The notes below the pieces were generated by a model. That model saw only the letters and a list, made by a program, of their open reading frames with translations, did no database searches and had not been told where the DNA came from. A program made the translations under genes and the position numbers. Shown piece after piece: positions 33,743-45,700 of a DNA stretch of 64,000 nt. The number at the start of each line of letters is the position of its first letter. The stretch's first letter is position 1. The DNA comes from Alviniconcha marisindica. Lineage: Eukaryota > Mollusca > Gastropoda > Provannidae. Location: NCBI GenBank assembly GCA_018857735.1, contig JABMCL010003865.1, forward strand, positions 62,001 to 126,000, in the 5' to 3' direction.

Positions 33743-36700
33743 AAAAAATTCTCGCTCACTCGTCTGGATACCAGCACTAGTAACAAACTCAGTGCAGTGA
33801 CTGTTTCCAATGCTGACAGTACTTTAGGCCAGACTGTTACCACTTGACTGCATCCCCCTCCCTCCCGACTTACCTGGACACCAGCATCAGTGCACAGGTG
33901 GAGTCCCCCCCCCCCCCCTTACAGTAGCTACTGCCAGACTGTACCAGTCGACTGCATTTCCCCTCCTACAACGACTTATCCTGGACACCACATCTGCACT
34001 GATCCCCCCCCCTTCACTTGGATACAGCTGACTGCACAGGTAGAAGTCAGACAGTAGCTTACACAGACTGCTACAACTGGACTGCAACCTCCCACCCCCC
34101 CCCATCTCACTCTCTTTTCCTGACTCACCTGGATACCGGCGTGACTGCACAGGTAGAAGTCAGACAGTAGCTTACACAGACTGCTCCCTCCCTCCCACCC
34201 CCCCCCATCTCCTCTCTTTCCTGATCAGGATACCGGCGTGACTGCACAGGTAGAAGTCAGACAGTAGCTTACACAGACTGCTACAACTGGACTGCAACCT
34301 CCCACCCCCCCCCATCTCACTCTCTTTTCCTGACTCACCTGGATACCGGCGTGACTGCACAGGTAGAAGTCAGACAGTAGCTTACACAGACTGCTACAAC
34401 TGGACTGCAACCTCCCACCCCCCCCCATCTCACTCTCTTTTCCTGACTCACCTGGATACCGGCGTGACTGCACAGGTAGAAGTCAGACAGTAGCTTACAC
34501 AGACTGCTACAACTGGACTGCAACCTCCCCCCCCCCCCCCCCCCCCCCATCTCACTCTCTTTTCCTGACTCACCTGGATACCAGCGTGACTGCACAGGTA
34601 GAAGTCAAACTCAGTGGGGTGGGTAATGCCCATGTCGACGGTGGTGCCGGCCGGGATGTTGCCGCTGCGGCCGGTCTGGTCCTTGCGGTCAGAGCAGAAG
34701 AGGCGAGTGTGGTGGCGCTTCTGGACAACAATGAAGGTGATGCCTGGGCGGTAGTCACCTTCCAGTTTGGTGCATGCCTCGCGGATGGCACGTAGCTCGT
34801 GACTCAGCACCTGCAGGTACGTCTAGTGTGAGAGTACACACACCCACAACCGTCAAATTTGTGGGGGATTGAACAGTCACGCCTGACCACACACCTCAAT
34901 CAACACATCAAAACTGCCTTTAAAAAAAATATTTCCCAATATTCATCGTTTGTTCACAGGTTAACTGCCCGTCCATTGCCTGAAGAACGGGTCTATCCAG
35001 AAAACTGGTGCACGTTTCACATTAAAATACATGTTTCTTTTGAACCATTTTGTGTCTTTTAATCTCCAAACATTGCTCTCTTTTTTTTCTTCTCTTTTTT
35101 TACACTCATATTAATGAAGCTTACAAGCAATACACCTCACGTATACCCACCTATATACACTCATATTAATGAAGCTTACAAGCAATACACCTCATGTATA
35201 CCCACCTATCTACATGCATGTATCAGACATATACCTATGCACAAACACACACAGACTGCATATATCTGAATCGCACAAATAAGGCAATCTTTCTGCCAAC
35301 ACATACACATGACACATCATTTTATTCAAGTACGCTAAACAGCATCAAGACATGTCATCAAGTTCCTACGGCTACTCTAGAACACATCTGATCTGAAGGC
35401 TACTCAGCATGGCAAAATGCAACACGGAACACGGACAGTTTCTTCATGATGGAATTGCTTGCCAAAGTGTCTCTGATGAACACTGAACTCATGCAGAAAT
35501 TGAATTTAGATATAAAGGAACACCACATGATAGAAAGCAAGGTGACAATGGAAAATCAGATGTGAAGAAACAATGCATAATGGAAAACAAGCTGACGGAA
35601 AGTTAGATGATGGAAATTAAGATAAATTATATATGAAAGAACATTACATGATGGAAAGTTCACTGATGATGGAAATAAGATGACAATGATGGAAAAAGAG
35701 ACAATGACATAGTATGGCGGAATGCGAGATGACAATAGGGTCAGTTGCTTCATACTAAATTTTGCTTCACCACCCATCAGTGCTTCACGTAAATAACAAG
35801 CAAAACCAAGTGCTGACGCCAATCCAAACGGTACTCACAGCATGAAACTGCCCCTCGCTGACGCCGTCACGGTAGAAGATGATGCGCGTTGGCTTGAAGC
35901 GTGTGGAGCGGTAAAACTGGATGAGCAGCTCGCGCACCATGGTGGCCAGCTCGTAGATCACTTCCTGCCTGTGTTCCTGCACTCGCACGGCTGCCGCATA
36001 GCGACTGGGGTGAGCGTCCATGCTGCCCACCACCTGTTGAAGGGAAGGGAGGGAACTGAACCCAAGCAGCGCAGACAGTTCGCATCGCCCTGATACCCCC
36101 GTACTGGTTGACTGGGCGTCAAAATCCAACTATCTATCGTCATTAGCAACTAACTGGAACTGAACAAAGCATCCCCAAATTCCAACAGTGATCAGTGACC
36201 ATTTGTTCTGGTAAGCTTGACCAGGATGATAGCAGCATTCATCAATGTTTTAAATCCTGCACCCCATGCTGCACTGAGAAACTACCTCTCAGCAGACAAC
36301 TTCGCACTGAACAAATCTAGCAAACAAATTCTGTCAATTCCGTGATATCAGTACCCAGTTTCTGCTACAGTCAGTGTGTGTGTGTGTGTGAGTGTGTAGT
36401 GCATTTTTATTTTTTAAATAATACTTTATGTAAATTGTTTTGGTAGAACTATGCTCTGCATGTGTATAGAATATCATATTTAGGTTAATATGTATCATGT
36501 GAGTGCTCAGGGCGTTGATGAGCGCATGATAAATGTACATTATTATTATTATTATTATTAATTGTATTTGTGTGCGTGTGTGTGATGTGGGTAGTTTGAT
36601 CAGAAAATGTGGGTGGTTTGATCAGAAAACAAAGGGAGATTAATCAAAGACAGCTCATATTACCTGAACACCAACAGCGACCAGTACAGAGCAAGAAGCT

Positions 36701-39700
36701 AAGTCAAATGCAGGCACTGTGAAATTCTGTCTACCTCAAATCGGCATTGTTTGTGTATGTACGTATGTATGTATGTGCGTGTGCATGTATGTAGGGAGGT
36801 GGGAGCTCCAATGGGGACTGATGCTTGCGTAAAATGCCATAAACTTACATTTCTGATGTACTATCTCTCTACAGAATAATAATCTGTATCATCCATACAT
36901 ATATAGATACGCCAAATAAAAAAATGTGCCTAAAATAACGTCAGGCAAAAACAATTAGTTTGATAGGTTGGAGATAAACATTTTTTTTTAAAACAGCTTG
37001 TTTCCATCCATTAATTTTGAACATGGTTCTCCCAGACATTTCATTTCATTGTTGCTACCTTTTCTTTTTGTGGGACAAAAAAATTGTGTTGGCACAAAAA
37101 ACCGGGTTATCTTAAGCACACATATTTATTTGGCCATACTCATGTTTTCAAAATCACCATAGTCTTAAAATTAATACCCCCCCCCCCCCCCCATCTCAAT
37201 ATACACACACCCTTGCACTCTCTCTCTCTCTCACCCACACACAAGTACCAAGAGCTTTCTATGGGTGGGGGGCATCTGGACCCCTCACATTCACAACATA
37301 CCAAACTACATTTCCGAACGATTTGATGACCCTGTCTTTTCACTATCAATGCATCAACATATTTATTTTATTACCAAGACATCTACTGCATCATTCACTG
37401 AGTTGTTAATGAGCTGGACAGGATTAGGCTGGGTGTCTGACGAAACAAGCAGAATTCTCCAGAGAGAAAAGCACAGTCACGTCTCAGCTAAGCTGCTGAT
37501 GCAGACGGCAAGGAAGACTTAACTACCATGCTACATGCCACCAGCAATACACCGTTTAAAAGCAGCAGTTGAAATAAGAAAAATAAAATAAAAACCACAC
37601 ACATAAAAAGTCAGTTTCCAATCCGTCCTGTGATCAACTGTTCAAACAGTACTGTCAATGCCTGGGACAGTATTGTAGATACTGGCAACTGGTGGGACAG
37701 TACTGTAGATACTGGCAAGTGGTGGGACAGTATTGTAAATACTGGCAACTGATGGGACAGTATTGTAGATACTGGCAACTGGTGGGACAGTATTGCAGAA
37801 ACTGGCAACTGGTGGGACAGTTACAGACATTGGCAACTGGTGGGACAGTATTGTAGATACTGGCAACTGATGGGACAGTATCGTAGATACTGGCAAGTGG
37901 TGGGACAGTTACAGGCACTGGCAACTGGTGGGACAGTATTGTAGATACTTGCAACTAGTGGGACAGTACTGTAGAAACTGGCAACTGGTGGGACAGTTAC
38001 GGGCACTGGCAACTGGTGGGACAGTATTGTAGATACTGGCAAGAGGTGGGACAGTACAGTAGCTACTGGCTAGATACTGGCAAGAGTGGGACAGTACAGT
38101 AGATACTGGCTAGATACTGGCAAGAGGTGGGACAGTACAGTAGATACTGGCAAGTGGTGGGACAGCACTGTAAATACTGGCAAGTGGTGGGACAGTACTG
38201 CAGAAACTGGCAAGTGGTGGAACAGTTACAGATGTTGGCAACTGGTGGGACAGTACTGCAGATACTGGCAACAGGAGGGACAGTATTGTAGATACTGGCA
38301 ACAGGAGAAACAGTATTGTTGATACTGGCAACCAGTGGGACAGTATTACTGATACTGGCAAAAGCCACTGTACACACACATAAAAAAGAAAAACTTAAAA
38401 AGGTGAGTGGGGTTAGTGGGGGTGTTGAGCATGTTCTTTTTCCTCCATGCCGGAACGACTTCTACATCTTACGACCTTGCTATCGAATGGCACATTTTTG
38501 ATACATAGCAACAAAAAAAGATGGCATGAGTGTGAATTTTCCTCCACAACTTCTTGAAACAAAACAAAAAACAATCAACAAAAGAAGAATCAAACAAACT
38601 GCAAATAAATTTATACACACATGCATGCATGTATTCACACATGTGTACTTTGTTATATAAACAACAACAACAACAAAATTGGGGAGTTGGAGGGGTTGGG
38701 GCAACGGTGTGCCATTTCAGCAAGGTGTTCACAGCAACCAAATCCTGCTGGCAAGCTTCTAGACCAAACAGAAACTTTGTCAAACGTGGTTATCACGTCC
38801 ATGGACCGCCAGGGACAGTTTTGCTTGCACTCAGCCATAATTTGGCAACGAAACAGTCCGCAAAACAACATGCTAGTCCTACTCAACCCATTAAGCAAGA
38901 CAAAAGTGATTTCAACCCATTAAGCAAGACAGAATCGATGTTTACGACAAAGTGAAAGCAGCAATGACACGCTACAGTGCTCTTTTAGCATTAGTTTTTT
39001 TTAAAGACAAACAGCGCTGTGTTTTAGTCATTTAAAAAAGACAAACTTTCTTTCCCCATCCAATTTTCATGCCCCTCCCTCCCCTGCTTTTGCCAGAGAA
39101 GCTGTCTGGCCCCAAACTTGGGTTTCAAACCATCACCAGTCTCTGATCTCTATCAGTCAGTTTATTTACAGCTGAATACTGGGGGAGGGAGGAGGGGGAA
39201 GGGGGCCTGCTGAAAAGAGTTGTCTTTCCTTCTGTTCCTTCCTGTCACAGCAGCTTCATTTCCTCATCAAACCATTTCCTCGCTGTTCCCACCTCTCTGA
39301 TTCACTCTCAGCATTCTCACCTTTTGTGCTACCTACCTTCGGATTCATCATCAATACTCCCACCCTTTGGATTCATCATCAGTACTACCTACCTTTTGAG
39401 TCACCATCAATACTCCCACCCCTTTGATTCATCATCAACCCTGTTGATTCATCAATTCTCCCACTCTGTTGATTCATCATCAACCCTGTTGATTCATCAA
39501 CACTCCCACTCTGTTGATTCATCATCAACCCTGTTGATTCATCAATTCTCCCACTCTGTTGATTCATCATCAACCCTGTTGATTCATCAACACTCCCACT
39601 CTGTTGATTCATCATCAACCCTGTTGATTCATCAATTCTCCCACTCTGTTGATTCATCAACACTCCCACTCTCTTGATTCATCATCAACCCTGCTGATTC

Positions 39701-42700
39701 ATCAATACTCCCACTGTTGATTCATCATCATCAACCTTGTTGATTCACCAATACTCCCACTGTGTTGATTTAATATTATCAACACTCCCACCCTTTTGAT
39801 TCATCAATATTCTCTACCATTTGACTGACAGTATGCACTGCTGATTTACCAATACCCCCCATTTTGATTTACCACACCCTTTTGATGTGTTCATTTAATA
39901 TTATCAACACTCCTACCATTCGGATTCATCAATATTCTCTATTTGACCTACAGTATTCACTCTTGATTTACCAATACCCCCAGTTTTGATTTACCAATAC
40001 CCCCAGTTTTGATTTACCAATACTCAGTCACACCCTTTGGATTGATTGTCAATGTTCTGTACCTATTAATTCACCACTAACACTCCCATCCTCTTGATCC
40101 ATCATCAAAATTCTTTTTGACTCATCATCACTACTCCCACCTTTCTGATTCCTCATCACTACTCACACTCTTCTGATTCCTCATCACTACTCACACCCTT
40201 CTGATTCCTCATCACTACTCACACCTTGTTTATTCATTGTCACTACTCCCACCTTGTTTATTCATTGTCACTACTCCCACCCTTCTGATTCATCGTCACT
40301 ACTCCCACCTTGTTTATTCATCGTCACTACTCCCACCTTTTTTATTTGTTGTCACTACTCCCACTCTTATGAGTCATCATCACTACTCCCACTCTTATGA
40401 TTCATCATCACTACTCCCACTCTTGTGATTCATCGTCACTACTCCCACCCTTCTGATTCATCGTCACTACTCCCACCTTTTTTAAAATTATTATTCCTCA
40501 TCACTACTCCCACCCCTCTGATTCCTCATCACTACTCACACCCTTCTGATTCCTCATCACTACTCACACCCTTCTGATTCATTGTCACTACTCCCACCTT
40601 GTTTATTCATTGTCACTACTCCCACCTTGTTTATTCATTGTCACTACTCCCACCTTGTTTATTCATTGTCACTACTCACACCTTGTTTATTCATTGTCAC
40701 TACTCCCACCCTTATGATTCATTGTCACTACTCCCACCTTGTTTATTCATTGTCACTACTCCCACCCTTATGATTCATTGTCACTACTCCCACCTTGTTT
40801 ATTCATTGTCACTACTCCCACCTTGTTTATTCATTGTCACTACTCCCACCCTTCTGATTCATCGTCACTACTCCCACCTTGTTTATTCATCGTCACTACT
40901 CCCACCTTGTTTATTCACCATCATGACTCCCACCTTTAAAAAAATTTTTTATTCATCACTACTCCTGCCCTTGGGCTTAAAACACCAAGTTACTGACTTA
41001 CTTCTTCGTCACTACTCCTACCTGTCTGATTCTCCATCACTACTTGTACCCTTTTGCTTCAAAGACCTACTCTGATATTCACACAAAACTTCTGCCACCA
41101 AGTAGCTACGTTTCTGAATGAAAAACAAAAGCAAGAAGCAATAAATAACACAGCCTTGGAAGACTTGGTCTACAGTCGTACAAAAATCCAATAAAAGTGA
41201 AACTGATGCCACCGAAAGGCTGTGTTTTTGAATTTGAATGAGAAAACAACAACAACAAACAAACAAAATGAATTAACAACACAACCCTGGAGAGCACCAT
41301 GCAATGCCACCATGGGGCTGTGAGTTTGTTTTTTTTAAGTTAAAAAAAAACACACAACAAATTTACAACACAACCGTAGGGCTGTGTGTTTCTGAATGAA
41401 AACGAAAACAACAACAACCAACTAATTAGCGAGACAACCTTGGACAGTGCCATATCAAGCCGTTTGACACGACCCATTCTGATTGTGAGAACCAAGCTTC
41501 GTAAGGTGAACTAGCTTCCCATTAAGCAACACCAAAAGCGCACGCAAAAGGCCAAACTGGAGCAAAGCCCAAACAAGATTTGCGGACTGTCTCCCAAATC
41601 GTGGCGCTGTCACTTACTGCGGCAATGGAGGGTTTACTGCAGTCACCGGCAGGGGGGTGGGTCACATCCGCACCCAAGAATATCACGGGCTCTCGGAATA
41701 CCGCTGGGCTGAAAGCAGAAAAAAAAGTGCCACCTTTGGGGTTAGGGGAGTGGGTGCCACTTTCTTTTTCAACAGCCCTTGCGCTGGTACGAGACAAGTG
41801 CAACCTGCAAAACGCCACCACTTCAGCAGGCGTGCACTGAGAACAGGCTGCCTGTTCTTCAGACGTGGTTGCCCAAATCAGGTTCCGTTGTTACCGGACT
41901 GTGCATCGTAATATAATAATGAAAATAATAATAATAATAATAACAACGATAATAATGAAAATAACAACAGAGGGGAGCGTTCACTCCATTTTTCAAACGT
42001 CAGAGCAAAGACCCATAGAATTTGAAGCAGTGAATAATAAAAGCAGTCTGTTCATTCGCATTGGATTCTTTGGTAGCAGGGAGGTGGGGGTTGGGGGTGG
42101 GGGGTGTGGGGGCAGGCGCACTGCAGAACAATGTTTGCCTGCCCGCCTGACTTTTGGTATAGGACAGAGATTACAACTGCCGCAGGAAGAGAGGACAGGT
42201 CAAGCCAGATGAACAGTACACAGTTTCTGCAGCCGCTGAGCCAAGAGTTTCCAACTCCGCAGTCATTCTGGGCATGCCAAGCAGCAGGAATCGAGAGAAC
42301 AGAACGCTGGACTGACCCACATTCCAAAACTCTGCGAATGGCAGCAGCTTTTGTTTACTCACAGATGCACAGAATGGTCAGTTACTGATGATATACACGC
42401 ACTCGGACAAGAACTCGAGAGAAAATGCCACTTTCCGTTCCGCATCTTCACTGCCTGTGACCTTGCATAATTCCAAGGTCACTGGCAGTGGATTACACAG
42501 GCAGAGCAAAATGGGGGTTATCATAATGCAATATTTCCTGTTAATGCTAATGCTTACAAAAAAGGGATTTTTTTCCTTGAGGCTGGGCAAAAATACTGTT
42601 GTTGGCATGTTCTTGCATACTAAACAACCATACGATGTCTGAATTAATAATTAATCACAAAATGCAACTTTCATTTTTTTCTCATGTTTTCATTTTTTTT

Positions 42701-45700
42701 CCATACCAACTCAACTTAAAATCTGGCAAAGACCTTCAAAACAGACATAAGTGGATAAACCTCAACAAAGACTAATACCGTATGAAGTTTTTTTCAATGA
42801 TTACTTCCAAATATAGTTTGCAGAATGTTACGGTAACTGCTAGGGATTGCCAGCCAAACACTGATCAAAACACTCACTTTTAACTGTAAGCGAGTCAAAA
42901 CATGACTCAAAACTAGAGAAGAAATTGCTCTCTGTGTTCAAATGGAAGCATAGCGATACAACATTAGATGTCAGTAAAAACAACAACAACAAAACCTGCA
43001 GAGACACAGAGATAAACAGAAAGGTGGCATCATGTCTCGAATCCAAGAAAAGAAACTTTCCTGAACGCTTCCAAAGGGGGAAGAAAGACGGACGAAGACA
43101 GCAAGAGACTCAGCACAAAATCCTTGCAACAAGCTCAGACATGCCGAGAACAACCCTAGCACCCGGTAATCCAAACCCTTCAGGGTTTTTTCCCTCCTTT
43201 GGCATTCGCCCAGCAGGTGGCGCTCCAAACCCAGCCTTACACCTAGCCAGCCAGACGCTGCTCTGTGGTACTGCGTGTGCGTCAGTCACTCGCCAAGCAC
43301 TCTCCGGCACCCTTCCCCTTGAAGGGCGAGCGGGACTTACGGCACCGATGGTGGGTTTGTATTTGTCCCCGACGGGCGGGTGGGTGATGCTGGCCCCAAA
43401 GAAGATCACTGGCTCGCGGAACACTGCCGGACTGGATGCCACACAGTCATTGCATGAGCAAGGTCAAAGCACGCTAGGGTGAGGGCCGAGGGCGAATTGG
43501 CAAAGGGGGGGACCCACAACCTGCAACGTCAAGACTGATGGCCCCCCGTTACACCGCTGGCTCTCTCTTTCCCATTCGCTTGGCTGCTTTGCTCTAGGCC
43601 ATTCAGGCAGCTGCATTGTGTCTTCTGCAGGACCTCAATGCATTGTCTTCCACAGGACCTCAATGCATGGTGTCTTCCACAGGACCTCAATGCATCGTCT
43701 TCCACAGGACTGCAATGCATTGTCTTCCACATGACCTCAATGCATTGTGTCTTCCACATGACCTCAATGCACTGCGTCTTCCACATGACCTCGACCCAAA
43801 TCAAATGCACAGAGGGCAGTTACAGTCAATGAATCTTTACCCCAAAAAGCCCCCCCCCCCCCCCCCAATGTAACACGATGACTGTGGGGTCAAAGCCCAC
43901 CCCATCATACCCTGGCAGTTCCCAAATGTGTCTACGTGGCCTGCAAGAGCCCATCAGGCTCCTGTCAGAATTTCCACAAAATATGCTGGGGCAGCTGAGA
44001 GCATCCTGTGCTCTGTTCTGACTGTCACCTGCCCTGAGATTCTTCACAATGCTGAACATTAAGTCCTACAAACATTCAGAGAACCGGTCAAGACGGAGAA
44101 GAAGAGGAGAAGGTCAAAAGAAGAAGAAGAAGAAGAAGAAAAGAAAAAGGAAGAGAAGAGAAAGAAGGAGAAAGAAGAAGACCCAAAGAGGAAGAGGAAG
44201 AAAAAGAAGAGGAAGGAGGAGGCAGAGAAAGAGGCAACTACATGACCCTGCCATCAAATACTATGACACAAGAGACAACATAAGACATAAGGATTTTGTC
44301 TGCCTATATCACAGGCACAGAAACTTGTTTTTCAACTGCGTAACACACGGCAACTTAAATGAGACACGCAAGTCAACAAAGTCCGACAAACAAACGGCCA
44401 CCCACACACACACAAATCCTTCCACAAGCACCCACCCAACCAACCACGCACACCACACATATACATACCGTATGCTGGGGAGAAGAATGCTGTTGACGCC
44501 GCCCAGCTTGACGTTGATCTTGAGGCAGAGGTTGGACAGCGTCTGCGGTGTGGTCTTGTTCACGTTCTTGGACTGCACGCACTGGGTCGCCAGCCCGAAC
44601 ATGATGTCCCCAACCCGCTTCACCTCCGCTGCCAGCACAAAACCACCATCACTCAGTTTGGTGACCACGCACAGGGCTCCGGCCAAAACCACCACCACTC
44701 AGTTTGGTGACCATGCACAGGGCTCCGGCCAAAACCATCATCACTCAGTTTGGTGGCCATGCACAGGGCTCTGGCCAAAACCACCACCACTCAGTTTGGT
44801 GACCATGCACAGGGCTCCGGCCAAAACCACCATCACTCAGTTTGGTGACCATGCACAGGGCTCTGGCCAAAACCACCACCAGTCAGTTTGGTGACCATGC
44901 ACAGGGCTCCGGCCAAAACCACCATCACTACTAAAAAAAAAATGTGCTGGGGTGGAGGGGGTGTTCGGTTGAAGGGGCTGTGTACATGAATACAAGGGGC
45001 AGTGTCCCTGAGGTAGACCTAGGTAGCAAACTGCCTGCCGGGGCGGGGGGGAAATCCCCTTTAAGCATTTTCAGGGTGTGTGTGTGTGTTTTAAATCCCC
45101 TTTAAGCATTTTCAGGGTGTGTGTGTGTTTTAAATCCCCTTTAAGCATTTTCGGGGTGTGTGTGTGTGTGTTAAATCCCCTCTACGCATTTTCGGCCAGT
45201 TTTTACACAAATATGATTAGGTCTCTTCCTTGCAGCTCAGCAACTGCCAAAGAAACGTGTGCTGAAGTAAGACTCACCATAGACCGGCGTCTTGCCGGGC
45301 AGAACCACGACGATGAGCTGCAGGCCCTGGTAGGTGTTCTTCAGGTAGCGGAACATGGGCTCCACCTGGTCTGGGCCCGTAGCGTACTTGCAGAAACACG
45401 GCTGACCCATGATCGGCATGCCTGCGTCGTTGGAGATTCGCTGCAGATTCTGGGTGAAGTTTCTGAGAACAACAACAAAATGCACTAAAAACAAACACAC
45501 ACACGTGACACACACAAACAAAAAACAGTGATAGGTTTGCTCTGAAGAAAGTTGCGTTACTTAGAGCTTATGCGAATTCACTGTGTCGACTAAAGACTGA
45601 AAGGGAACTGAAATCCGAGACACGGACGTGTGACACCTAAAAATCGGTGACATATTTAGACACGGACGTGCGACACCTCAAAAACGGTGACATATTTAGA

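Noticed and set aside
41709..43340. Steric hindrance or U2/U12 incompatibility as the exclusion mechanism
   Set aside because: The intron is 1632 nt and all sites are GT-AG of ordinary type.
43341..43431. Exon 7a as a decayed pseudo-exon
   Set aside because: Exact length and phase match, intact frame, valid splice sites and retained family positions argue for function. Decay would be expected to break at least one of these.
41618..43431. Exon 7a/7b as parts of two separate Argonaute genes
   Set aside because: All other exons are present only once and phases fit a single transcript.
44049..44894. 281-codon plus-strand frame with a Lys/Arg-rich start
   Set aside because: It reads through the purine tract, then antisense to Argonaute exon 6 and its minisatellite; a shadow frame.
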